From contig NZ_JBJDPS010000003.1 in NCBI RefSeq assembly GCF_044901685.1, positions 930,001 through 994,000 on the forward strand: a stretch of 64,000 nt of DNA, in the 5' to 3' direction. This stretch comes from Micromonospora_G sp044901685 (lineage in GTDB: Bacteria; Actinomycetota; Actinomycetes; Mycobacteriales; Micromonosporaceae). The number at the start of each line of letters is the position of its first letter. The first letter of the stretch is position 1. Below the pieces are notes generated by a model. That model worked only from the letters and a program-made list of their open reading frames with translations. It did no database searches and was not told where the DNA came from. The position numbers and the translations under genes were made by a program. Shown one piece after another: positions 17,970 through 25,653 of this stretch.

Positions 17970-18754
17970 GGCGCCTCAGCCGCCACCGCCGCCACCGGGA
18001 CGAGCGTCGGGTCGATGCCGGCCTGGACCGCGAGTTCCCGGGCCCGTGGCCCCTTGAGCAGCTTGGCGGCGGCCGGCGCCTCGGTGGGGCCGAGGCCGTA
18101 CGACGGGCAGAGCGGGGCGAGGGTGCAGGCGCCGCAGGCGGGCGTACGGGCGTGGCAGACCCGCCGGCCGTGGAAGATCACCCGGTGCGAGAGCATGGTC
18201 CAGTCGCGCTTCGGGAACAGCGCCCCGACCGCGTGTTCGATCTTGACCGGGTCGGTCTCCTCGGTCCACTTCCACCGGTGGGTCAGTCGCTGGAAGTGCG
18301 TGTCGACCGTGATGCCCGGCACGTCGAAGGCGTTGCCGAGGATGACGTTCGCCGTCTTGCGCCCGATCCCGGGCAGGGTCACCAGGTCGGTCAGCTTGCC
18401 CGGCACCTGGCCGTCGTACCGCTCGACCAGCGCCCGCCCCAGGTTGATCAGCGAGGTGGTCTTGTTGCGGAAGAAGCCGGTCTGGTGGATCAGCTCCTCC
18501 ACCTCGGCCCGGTCCGCCGCGGCGTAGTCCTCGGCCGTGCGGTAGCGGGCGAAGAGTTTCGGCGTGACCTCGTTGACCTTCTTGTCGGTGGCCTGCGCGG
18601 AGAGGATCGTGGCCACGGCGAGTTGCAACGGTCCGTCGTGGTCCAACTCGCAGTGGGCGTCCGGGTGCGTCTCGGCCAACACCCGGCCCATCCGGCGGGC
18701 CCGTCGCTTGCGGCCGAGGTCGGTCTCGACACGCGGGGCAGGGGTACGACTCAC
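17966..18754 (-). CDS. nth: Endonuclease III (DNA glycosylase/AP lyase)
   Basis: Removes oxidised pyrimidines in base-excision repair. The helix-hairpin-helix LPGIGRKTANVILG contains the catalytic Lys (~133), and VDTHFQRL supplies the catalytic Asp (~151). The C-terminal 4Fe-4S cluster ligands have the expected spacing C-x6-C-x2-C-x5-C (Cys200, 207, 210, 216). I moved the start to GTG 18752-18754 (MSRTPAP) because TAGGCT lies 7 nt upstream; the frame could extend 8 codons further. The length from there is 262 residues. First gene of the coupled nth-tlpA-Nudix transcript. Confidence 0.96.
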   Translation of the reverse strand: MSRTPAPRVETDLGRKRRARRMGRVLAETHPDAHCELDHDGPLQLAVATILSAQATDKKVNEVTPKLFARYRTAEDYAAADRAEVEELIHQTGFFRNKTTSLINLGRALVERYDGQVPGKLTDLVTLPGIGRKTANVILGNAFDVPGITVDTHFQRLTHRWKWTEETDPVKIEHAVGALFPKRDWTMLSHRVIFHGRRVCHARTPACGACTLAPLCPSYGLGPTEAPAAAKLLKGPRARELAVQAGIDPTLVPVAAVAAEAP

Positions 18755-18761
18755 GTCGGTC

Positions 18762-18767
18762 AGCCTA
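18762..18767 (-). promoter_or_regulatory. Putative -10 element of leaderless nth transcript
   Basis: TAGGCT on the minus strand, 7 nt before GTG 18754; no ribosome site is present. Confidence 0.55.
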
Positions 18768-18802
18768 CGTCGGCCCACCGACCTCCCGGTCGATCCTGCC
18801 GG

Positions 18803-19993
18803 TCAGGTGGCCGGAGCGATCTTCCCGGTCGGGTCGAAGGCCGGAGCCGTGCCGGCGAAGTCCGCCTCGGATAGCTCCCGTACCGCCTTCAGCCCGCGCC
18901 GCTGACCGTCCGGGGTCGGCTTGCCGGCACCGTTCATGTACGTCGAGACGAACTCGCCGCCGGCCCAGCCCCCGTCGGCGGTGAGCGACACCTTCAGCAC
19001 CCCGCCCCAGCCCAGTCGACCGCTGTTGTTCAGCGCCCCGGCGCCACCGGCGAAGTTGCCCAGGCTGTACGCGATCAGCCGCCCCCGGTAGAACTCCATC
19101 CCGCGCAGCACGTGCGGCCCGTGCCCGACAATCAGGTCCGCCCCGGCGTCGACCATCGCGTGCGAGAACTTGATCGGGTCGCCCCGGTTCTCCCCGAGGA
19201 ACATCTCCGTACCGGGCCTGACGTGGATCTTGTCGCTTCCCTCGCCGCCCATGTGCGCCTGCACCACCACCAGGTCGGCCATGCCGGTCGCCTTCTTCAC
19301 CAGCTTCTCGGCCACCGGGATGTTGATCACGCTGTTGTTCCAGGCGTACGCGGAGAAGCCGATCACGGCGACCTGCACGCCCTCGACCTCGAGCACGGTG
19401 ATCTCGTTCGGCGCCCCGGTGTGCGCCAGCCCCTGCTCCCTGAGGTGCCGCTGGGTGTTGCGGTAACCCGCCGGCCCGAAGTCGTTGCCGTGGTTGTTGG
19501 CCTGGTTGAGCAGCTCGAAGCCGGCGTCCTTGAGGTGCGCGGCGTACGCCGGGGGGACCCGGAACTGGTGGCACTGGGTGGCGTCGGCGCCGCACTTGGA
19601 GGTGCCGGTGTCGTCCGTTATCGGTTCTTCCAGGTTGCCCATCACCAGGTCGGCGGCGAGTGCCTGCTTGACCGGGTCGAAGAAACCCTTGCCCCCGTTC
19701 GGCGGCAGCCGGTCCGGGGCGTTGCCCATGATGATGTCGCCGGTCGCGGACAACGAGATGACCTTGGGGGCGCTCGGGGTGGGACTCGGCGTCTCCGTGT
19801 CACCGGCACCGGCGGAGGACTCGACCTGCCACCGGGGCGCGGAGGAGTTACCGCCGAGCAGACGTACGGCGGCCAGCCCGGCGAGCGCCACGCCGAGCAG
19901 CAGCACCAGGACCGCCCCGGCCACCAGGACGGAACGGCCGGAGCCACGACGCTTCCGGCGCGGGGCTGACGGGGTACGGCTGCTGTCGTACAT
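18803..19993 (-). CDS. CapA-family protein (metallophosphatase-like, membrane anchored)
   Basis: Related to the CapA/PgsA poly-gamma-glutamate synthesis proteins. A short basic cytoplasmic N-terminus and one helix (VLVAGAVLVLLLGVALAGLA) precede a Ser/Pro linker and the CapA domain. That domain shows the expected metal-site motifs: SATGDIIMG, GNLEEPI, NQANNHGNDFG, VVQAHMGGE, GHGPHVLRG and YSLGNF. It lies outside the membrane, and the substrate is unknown in actinobacteria. I favour ATG 19991-19993 (MYDSSRTP); a frame upstream to 20038 is possible, and no strong ribosome site supports either. It lies between nth and crp and is divergent from crp. Confidence 0.9.
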   Translation of the reverse strand: MYDSSRTPSAPRRKRRGSGRSVLVAGAVLVLLLGVALAGLAAVRLLGGNSSAPRWQVESSAGAGDTETPSPTPSAPKVISLSATGDIIMGNAPDRLPPNGGKGFFDPVKQALAADLVMGNLEEPITDDTGTSKCGADATQCHQFRVPPAYAAHLKDAGFELLNQANNHGNDFGPAGYRNTQRHLREQGLAHTGAPNEITVLEVEGVQVAVIGFSAYAWNNSVINIPVAEKLVKKATGMADLVVVQAHMGGEGSDKIHVRPGTEMFLGENRGDPIKFSHAMVDAGADLIVGHGPHVLRGMEFYRGRLIAYSLGNFAGGAGALNNSGRLGWGGVLKVSLTADGGWAGGEFVSTYMNGAGKPTPDGQRRGLKAVRELSEADFAGTAPAFDPTGKIAPAT

Positions 19994-20331
19994 CGATCGC
20001 GACGCTACATAACCCGCTGACCTGCCGAGGTCCACCATTCGGACGGGGAGGACCGGTCACCTCGGTCGGCAATATTCGGACGTCCGGGACGGACCGGCGG
20101 TGAGGCACCCATTGGCCCGGCTGGCCGGGGCGTCGCCGGCCGCCCGGGTGGACGGAGGTGCCTGGCGCGCGGATGATAGCCGTTGTCATGGTCGGACGGG
20201 TTACCGTGCCGGATCAAGTTTCCAGGGGTGCACCCCCGGATCCCGTTGACGTGCGCTTAGACTTGGCGGCGCGCGACGGATCATCGGCCGGCGGACCCGG
20301 CCGGCGGGGTGCGCGCAGTCGGAGGTGCGCG

Positions 20332-21009
20332 ATGGACGAGGTTTTGGCCCGCAGCGGGATCTTCCAGGGCGTAGACCCGGAAGCGGCCGAGGCGCTCGCC
20401 AAGGAGATGGAGACGATTGACGTCCGCAAGGGCGAAATCGTCTTTAACGAGGGCGAACCCGGTGACAGCCTCTATATCCTACTCACCGGCAAGATCAAGG
20501 TCGGTCGACGCGCCGCGGACGGCCGACAGAATCTGATCGCCGTGATGGGTCCGTCGGACATGGTCGGGGAGTTGTCCCTCTTCGACCCGGGTCCGCGTAC
20601 GGCCACCGCTACCGCGGTCACCGACACGAAGCTCGTACGGCTGCGCAAGCAGGCGCTGCGGCCCTGGCTGGCCAACCGGCCGGAGATAGCCGAGCAACTG
20701 CTCCGGGTGCTCGCCCGCAGGCTGCGCCGGACGAACGACTCGCTCGCCGACCTGATCTTCACGGACGTGCCGGGTCGGGTGGCGAAGAACCTGCTCCAGA
20801 TGGCGGGCCGGTTCGGCACCCGGGACGGCGGCGTCCTGCGGGTCACGCACGACCTGACCCAGGAGGAGATCGCCCAGCTCGTCGGCGCCTCCCGGGAGAC
20901 GGTGAACAAGGCGCTGGCCGACTTCGCCTCGCGTGGCTGGCTGCGGCTGGACGGCAAGAGCATCATCATCCTCGACCCGGAGCGTCTGGCCCGTCGCGCC
21001 CGCGTCTGA
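20332..21009 (+). CDS. crp: Crp/Fnr-family global regulator (cAMP receptor protein)
   Basis: The 225-residue protein is the length of mycobacterial Crp (224). The cyclic-nucleotide domain (residues ~10-120) includes GELSLFDPGPRTATATA, the phosphate-binding cassette with its Arg. The winged helix is DLTQEEIAQLVGASRETVNK (~173-192). It should bind cAMP and control carbon and stress genes. The true start is ATG 20332, with GGAGG at 20321-20325; the longer open frame upstream is not supported. Neighbouring nth/CapA are divergent. The adenylate cyclase-domain gene at 51049-54870 could feed it, but that is inference. Confidence 0.96.
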   Translation: MDEVLARSGIFQGVDPEAAEALAKEMETIDVRKGEIVFNEGEPGDSLYILLTGKIKVGRRAADGRQNLIAVMGPSDMVGELSLFDPGPRTATATAVTDTKLVRLRKQALRPWLANRPEIAEQLLRVLARRLRRTNDSLADLIFTDVPGRVAKNLLQMAGRFGTRDGGVLRVTHDLTQEEIAQLVGASRETVNKALADFASRGWLRLDGKSIIILDPERLARRARV

Positions 21010-21029
21010 GCCACACCACGTACGGCACC

Positions 21030-21059
21030 AGCGGGAATCGCCCAGCGGCGGTTCCCGCT
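21030..21059 (+). terminator. Hairpin terminator after crp
   Basis: 13-nt arms (21030-21042 and 21047-21059, 12 of 13 paired) with loop CAGC, 20 nt after the crp stop. Confidence 0.75.
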
Positions 21060-21179
21060 TCTGCTGTCCCTGATCGTCCCCGCGCATGCCCCGAATCCCC
21101 GATCGGCTGCCGAGTCGGACTTTCTGCTCTCTGCTAAAACGCCTGGACCGGGTCGCCGGGTGCGGGCCAGGCTGGGGCG

Positions 21180-21929
21180 ATGTGGAAGAGCGTCGCCGTC
21201 CTCTCCGACATCCACGGGGTCCTGCCCGCGCTCGACGCGGTGCTCGCCGAACCGGAGGTCGCCTCCGCCGACCGGATCGTGCTGACCGGTGACCTCGCCG
21301 CCGGTCCGCAACCGGTCGAGGTGCTGGACCGACTGGTCGCGCTCGGCGACCGGGTGGTCTGGGTGCGGGGCAACGCCGACCGGGAGCTGGTCGAGCACCG
21401 GGCCGGCAAGGAGTCCACGATCCGGGACCCGATCGCGCCCTGGGCCGCCGAGCAGCTCCGCGACGACCAGCTCGAACTGCTCGCCGGTATGCCGGAGTCG
21501 GTCACGCTGCCGGTCACCGGGCTCGGCAGCGTGCTGTTCTGCCACGCGACCCCGCGCGACGACGAGGAGGTCGTGCTGGTCGACTCGCGGCTGGAGCGGT
21601 GGGCGGAGGTCTTCGCCGGGCTGCCGGACGAGGTGGAGACGGTGGTCTGCGGGCACACCCACATGCCGTACGTCCGGCTCGCGCATCGGCGGTTGGTGGT
21701 GAACCCGGGCAGCGTCGGCATGCCGTACGGGCGCTCGGGCGCGCACTGGGCTCTGCTCGGGCCGGGCGTGCAGTTGCGGCGGACGGCGTACGACATCGAG
21801 GCGGCTTGTGTTCGGGTCGCCGGGGAGTCGGGTTATGCCGAGGCTGGGGCTTGGGCTGACTATTACCTGCACTCGCGGGCTGGGGATGCTGAGGCGTTGG
21901 GGGTTTTCGGGGCTCGGGATGGGCGTTGA
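21180..21929 (+). CDS. Calcineurin-like metallophosphoesterase (YfcE/MJ0936 type)
   Basis: The 249-residue cytoplasmic phosphoesterase has all the di-metal motifs in order: SDIHGVLPALDAV, GDLAAGP, RGNADRE, CGHTHMPYVR and NPGSVGMP. The family hydrolyses phosphodiesters, including cyclic nucleotides and nucleotide-like molecules; the substrate is not deducible. ATG 21180 has CAGGCT at the leaderless distance, a weak -10 match. It is the first gene after crp, where the conserved M. tuberculosis order is interrupted. Confidence 0.9.
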   Translation: MWKSVAVLSDIHGVLPALDAVLAEPEVASADRIVLTGDLAAGPQPVEVLDRLVALGDRVVWVRGNADRELVEHRAGKESTIRDPIAPWAAEQLRDDQLELLAGMPESVTLPVTGLGSVLFCHATPRDDEEVVLVDSRLERWAEVFAGLPDEVETVVCGHTHMPYVRLAHRRLVVNPGSVGMPYGRSGAHWALLGPGVQLRRTAYDIEAACVRVAGESGYAEAGAWADYYLHSRAGDAEALGVFGARDGR

Positions 21930-21941
21930 GGGTTTCGGGTG

Positions 21942-22017
21942 GGGGTTGGGGGCCAGCGTGCCCCGCTCTGGGCGGTCAGGCTTGATCCCGACGCGGGGCA
22001 CGCTGGCCCCCAACCCC
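21942..22017. repeat. Long perfect inverted repeat, 25-bp arms with a 26-nt loop
   Basis: Arms 21942-21966 and 21993-22017 are perfectly complementary (core GGCCAGCGTGCCCCGC). It starts 12 nt after the metallophosphatase stop and could act as its terminator. The long arms and large loop are more like a dispersed palindromic repeat than an ordinary terminator. Confidence 0.85.
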
Positions 22018-22063
22018 TGACCTGGTTGCTGCGGGACTTCAGGGTGCGGGCGCGGGCTGAAAA

Positions 22064-22100
22064 AGTCAGGCTTGACTGTTTGTTTTAGGGGCGGCACGCT
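22064..22100 (+). promoter_or_regulatory. Promoter and operator of the tetR - acyl-CoA carboxylase operon
   Basis: TTGACT (22072-22077), a 17-nt spacer and CACGCT (22095-22100) lie 6 nt before GTG 22107. The -35 box overlaps a near-palindrome AGTCA-GGCT-TGACT (22064-22077). A TetR protein encoded immediately downstream would be expected to bind such a site and repress its own operon. Confidence 0.55.
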
Positions 22101-22106
22101 GTGCTG

Positions 22107-22733
22107 GTGTCCGCCCCTACGCGTGTGCCGCAGCAGGAACGGAGTCGGGCGACCCAGGCCCGGCTGTTGGAGGCCACTGTGGAGTGCCTGGTCGAGTTCG
22201 GTTGGTCCGGGACCACGAGCACGGTGGTGGCGACTCGGGCCGGCGTCTCGCGGGGCGCCCAGTTGCACCACTACCCGACCAAGGCCGCCCTGGTGATGGC
22301 GGCCGTGGAGCATCTCGCCGAGCGTCGGGCGGTGGAGATCCGGGCCGAGGCGGCAACCCTTCCGTCCGGCCCCGACCGGCTCGACCGGGTGATCGACATG
22401 CTGGCCGCCGCGTTCACCGGGCCGCTCTTCGTGGCCGCGCTCGAACTCTGGTTGGCCGGGCGTACGGACCCTGGGTTGCGTGGGGCGCTGGTGCCGTTGG
22501 AGGCCCGGGTGGGGCGCGAGATGCACCGGCTCACCGTCGAACTGCTCGGTGCCGACGAACGGATCCCGAGCGTACGCGAGTCGGTGCAGGCGACCCTGGA
22601 CCTGCTGCGCGGGCTCGGCGTGGCGAACCTGCTCTCGGACGATTCGGTTCGGCGTACGGCCTTGTTGGGTGCCTGGAAGCGGCAGCTCGCGGCGATCGTC
22701 GAGCCGACCGGATCAACCGGTGGGGAGGCGTGA
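22107..22733 (+). CDS. TetR-family transcriptional regulator
   Basis: The helix-turn-helix is at residues ~35-58 (STVVATRAGVSRGAQLHHYP, then TKAALVMAAVEH), with a C-terminal ligand domain. It is probably a repressor of the genes that follow, whose products handle acyl-CoA thioesters, so the inducer may be an acyl-CoA; this is inference. I prefer GTG 22107 (MSAPTRVPQQ) over GTG 22101 because 22107 sits at the leaderless distance from the -10-like CACGCT. Length 208 residues. The stop overlaps the next start (TGATG). Confidence 0.9.
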   Translation: MSAPTRVPQQERSRATQARLLEATVECLVEFGWSGTTSTVVATRAGVSRGAQLHHYPTKAALVMAAVEHLAERRAVEIRAEAATLPSGPDRLDRVIDMLAAAFTGPLFVAALELWLAGRTDPGLRGALVPLEARVGREMHRLTVELLGADERIPSVRESVQATLDLLRGLGVANLLSDDSVRRTALLGAWKRQLAAIVEPTGSTGGEA

Positions 22734-23605
22734 TGGTGGAGATGGGTCGGCTCCTCGACGATCTGGACGAGGAGTCGAGGGGGCTCGACGCGCTGGTCGC
22801 CGAGCGGCCGGCGGTGGACTGGGCGGAGCCGACCCCGGCGCCGGGCTGGACCATCGCCCACCAGATCGCGCACCTGGCCTGGACCGATCACGTGGCACTG
22901 CTGGCGGCGACCGACGCGTCGACGTTCTTCGCCTCGATCCGACACGCGGCGACCGACCCGGGCGGTTTTGTGGACCGGGGCGCGAACGAGTTGTTGGACG
23001 AGGTGATGGCCGCCACGCCGGGCGGGGCGGTGGATCGGGCGGGGGTGCCGACGGCCCTGCTGGAACGGTGGCGGGCGGGGCGGTCGGCGCTGAGTGCCGT
23101 ACTGGGCACGATCCCGGGCGACACCAGACTGCCCTGGTACGGCACGCGGATGTCGGCCGCCTCGATGGCGACCGCCCGGATCATGGAAACCTGGGCACAC
23201 GGGCAGGACATCGCGGACACGCTCGGGGTGAGTCGCAACCCGAGCGGGCGGCTGCGGCACGTGGCGTACCTCGGGTTCCGTACCCTCGGGCACAGCTTCG
23301 CGACCCACGGCCTGGCCACGCCCGACGTGCCGGTCCGGGTCGAGCTCCGCGCGCCCGACGGTGACGAGTGGGTCTTCGGACCGGCCGACGCGGCCGACCG
23401 GGTCGCCGGGCCGGCGCTGGACTTCTGTCTACTGGTGACCCAGCGACGGCACCGGACGGACCTGGCCCTGGTCGCCTCCGGGCGGGTCGCCGACGAGTGG
23501 TTGGACGTGGCGCAGGCGTTCGCCGGCCCGCCTGGTGCGGGGCGGGAGCCGGGCGTCGGGCGGGACGTCGCCGGCCGGTTGCGGCGCGTGGGTGGACAAC
23601 CATGA
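22733..23605 (+). CDS. TIGR03084-family protein (DinB/maleylpyruvate isomerase-like fold)
   Basis: The 290-residue protein contains the metal-binding helix bundle start PAPGWTIAHQIAHLAWTDHV and the conserved WAHGQDIADTLGVSR with His/Asp ligands, as in mycothiol-dependent maleylpyruvate isomerase-like proteins. The TIGR03084 group is found in actinobacteria next to AtuA-like and acyl-CoA carboxylase genes, exactly as here; the reaction is not established. ATG 22733 overlaps the tetR stop and follows GGGGAGG at 22722-22728. Its own stop overlaps the next ATG (ATGA). Confidence 0.85.
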   Translation: MVEMGRLLDDLDEESRGLDALVAERPAVDWAEPTPAPGWTIAHQIAHLAWTDHVALLAATDASTFFASIRHAATDPGGFVDRGANELLDEVMAATPGGAVDRAGVPTALLERWRAGRSALSAVLGTIPGDTRLPWYGTRMSAASMATARIMETWAHGQDIADTLGVSRNPSGRLRHVAYLGFRTLGHSFATHGLATPDVPVRVELRAPDGDEWVFGPADAADRVAGPALDFCLLVTQRRHRTDLALVASGRVADEWLDVAQAFAGPPGAGREPGVGRDVAGRLRRVGGQP

Positions 23606-25305
23606 GTACGCCCACCGCCCCGAAGATCCTGCGGGTCGGCAACGCGTCCGGGTTCTACGGTGACCGGTTCGGCGCCTGGCGGGAGATGCTCGACGGCGGA
23701 CAGCTCGACGTGCTGACCGGTGACTACCTGGCCGAGCTGACCATGTTGATCCTCGGCCGGGACCGGCTGCGGGACGGTTCGCTCGGTTACGCCCGCACGT
23801 TTCTGCGCCAGATGGAGACCTGCCTGGGGCTGGCGGTCGAACGTGGGGTGACCATCGTGACCAACGCCGGTGGGCTCAATCCGGCCGGGCTGGCGGACGC
23901 GCTCCGGGCGCTGGCGGCACGGCTGGACGTGCCGGCCCGGATCGGTCATGTCACCGGTGACGCGGTGGAGCAGCCGGGAGCGTTGACGGCAAACGCGTAC
24001 CTGGGGGCGTTCGGAATCGCGGAGTGCCTGGCCGGGGGCGCGAACGTGGTGGTGACCGGGCGGGTCACGGACGCGTCGCTGGTGGTCGGGCCGGCGGTCG
24101 CCCGGTTCGGCTGGTCCCCGGGGGACTTCGACCGGCTCGCCGGGGCGACCGTCGCCGGGCACCTGCTCGAATGCGGGGCGCAGGTGACCGGCGGCAACTT
24201 CAGCTTCTTCACCGAGTTGCCGGACGGCGGGCGGCGACCCGGTTTTCCCGTCGCCGAGCTGTACCCGGACGGCAGCTCGGTCATCACCAAACATCCGGGC
24301 ACCGGGGGTGCGGTGACGCCGGAAACCGTCACCGCGCAGCTTCTGTACGAGATCGGCGGCCCGGACTATCTCGGCCCGGACGTGGTGACCCGGCTCGACA
24401 CCGTCACGTTGACCGTCGACGGGCCGGACCGGGTGCGGGTCGGCGGCGTACGTGGGACGCCACCGCCGCCCACCCTGAAGGTCGGCGTGAACTCGCTCGG
24501 CGGTTACCGGAACAGCGCCACGTTTGTCCTTTGTGGACTTGATATCGAAGCGAAGGCGGAGCTGGTAAAGGCGCAGATCGTCGAGGCGGTCGGGTCGGAC
24601 GGGCTGGAGTTCGGGTTGGCGCGTACGGACCATGTCGACGCGGTGGAGACCGAAGCGGCGAGCGCGCTGCTGCACGTACACGTGCGCGACGGTGACGGGA
24701 AGCGGTCCGGGCGGGCCTTCTCAGCGGCGGTGGTGGAGCTGGCGCTCGCCTCCTATCCCGGCTGCACGCTGACCTCCGTGCCCGGTGACGCCAGCCCGTA
24801 CGGCGTCTTCACCGCGAGTGAGCTGCCCCAGGAGGCGGTGTCCCACCGAGCCGTGCTCCCCTCGGGGCAAGAGCTGCCGATCCCCGCCCCGCCGGTCACC
24901 GCCCCACCCCCGTTCCGGCGTTTGGAAGGGCCCCTTCCTATACAAAATCCGATAACAGGGGGCCCTTCCTTGCGTGGTCCACTGGGGATGGTGGTGGGGG
25001 CGCGGTCGGGGGACAAGGGGGGCGACGCGAACCTCGGGGTGTGGGCGCGGTCGACCGACGGGTACGGCTGGCTGCGCGGCTGGCTGACCGTCGAACGGTT
25101 GCGGGAGCTGCTGCCGGAGACGGCGGAGTTGACCGTCGAGCGGTACGAGTTGCCGAACCTGCGCGCGGTCAACTTCGTGATCCGGGGTCTGCTCGGCGCC
25201 GGGGTGGCCGCGTCGACCCGGTTCGACCCGCAGGCAAAGGCGCTCGGTGAGCTGCTCCGGGCCCGGATCGTCGACCTGCCGGCAAACCTGCTGGAGCCGA
25301 GGTGA
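23602..25305 (+). CDS. AtuA-family (DUF1446) protein with a palindromic repeat inserted in frame
   Basis: A large N-terminal AtuA domain (residues ~9-430: RVGNASGFYGDRF, then TNAGGLNPAGLADALRALA) is followed by a small AtuA-like C-terminal domain (~457-560: ARSGDKGGDANLGVW, VNFVIRGLLG). AtuA is required for citronellol/geraniol catabolism in Pseudomonas, but its reaction is unknown. Residues ~441-456 between the two domains are encoded by a GGAAGGGCCCC inverted repeat that keeps the frame, so a dispersed element seems to have landed in the linker. Length 567 residues. The start ATG overlaps the TIGR03084 gene stop. Confidence 0.88.
   Translation: MSTPTAPKILRVGNASGFYGDRFGAWREMLDGGQLDVLTGDYLAELTMLILGRDRLRDGSLGYARTFLRQMETCLGLAVERGVTIVTNAGGLNPAGLADALRALAARLDVPARIGHVTGDAVEQPGALTANAYLGAFGIAECLAGGANVVVTGRVTDASLVVGPAVARFGWSPGDFDRLAGATVAGHLLECGAQVTGGNFSFFTELPDGGRRPGFPVAELYPDGSSVITKHPGTGGAVTPETVTAQLLYEIGGPDYLGPDVVTRLDTVTLTVDGPDRVRVGGVRGTPPPPTLKVGVNSLGGYRNSATFVLCGLDIEAKAELVKAQIVEAVGSDGLEFGLARTDHVDAVETEAASALLHVHVRDGDGKRSGRAFSAAVVELALASYPGCTLTSVPGDASPYGVFTASELPQEAVSHRAVLPSGQELPIPAPPVTAPPPFRRLEGPLPIQNPITGGPSLRGPLGMVVGARSGDKGGDANLGVWARSTDGYGWLRGWLTVERLRELLPETAELTVERYELPNLRAVNFVIRGLLGAGVAASTRFDPQAKALGELLRARIVDLPANLLEPR
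24924..24969. repeat. Palindromic element inside the AtuA-like coding sequence
   Basis: Arms GGAAGGGCCCC (24924-24934) and GGGGCCCTTCC (24959-24969) with an AT-rich 24-nt loop, in a gene that is otherwise uniformly GC-rich. The arms share the core of the 57-bp palindromes at 101 and 29467. It is read through as EGPLPIQNPITGGPSLR without a stop or frameshift. Confidence 0.9.
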
Positions 25306-25652
25306 GGACCGACATCGGGGACGCGGTGAGGGGCGGGGCCGGGGACGCGGTGAGGGGCGGGGCCGGGGGTACGGCGAGGGGCGGGGCGGCGGCGGTGGGG
25401 CGCGGTTCGGTGTGTTCGTCGGCGTGGCGGGTTCGCACACCTGTCCAACCGGGGTGGGTCCGTATCGACAGTGGCGAGCGGATCGTTACGGAGTTGGCGA
25501 TGGCTCGGACCATCGCCTTCGTCATGGCGGGCGTCGATCTGCACCAGGGCGTCCGGGGCGGTCCGGGCAACCGCTCGGGTCGTACGACGGGCGGTCACGG
25601 CGGCACCACGGAGATCATGAGCAGGATCATCGCGAAGGGCATGGGAAGCTGA
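25302..25652 (+). pseudogene. Remnant of an acyl-CoA dehydrogenase C-terminus
   Basis: A 116-codon frame starts with GTG overlapping the AtuA-like stop (GTGA). Its first ~35 codons are three 24-bp repeats, and its end reads GGHGGTTEIMSRIIAKGMGS. That tail closely resembles the last residues of acyl-CoA dehydrogenases (GGTTEIM followed by an I-I-G/A-K/R motif). A segment upstream (ERIVTELAMARTIAFVMAG) looks like the preceding helix of the same family, but the Gly-rich FAD-binding loop between is missing. I read it as the decayed end of a second acyl-CoA dehydrogenase in this operon. It may still be translated. Confidence 0.55.
25317..25388. repeat. 24-bp tandem repeat
   Basis: Three units at 25317-25340, 25341-25364 and 25365-25388. 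The first two are identical (GGGGACGCGGTGAGGGGCGG plus GGCC) and the third is diverged. It sits where the N-terminal part of the decayed acyl-CoA dehydrogenase would have been. Confidence 0.85.
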
Positions 25653-25653
25653 C

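Noticed and set aside
20158..20331. N-terminal 58-codon extension of crp
   Set aside because: The ATG at 20332 has a good GGAGG and gives the normal Crp length; the extension has no family similarity.
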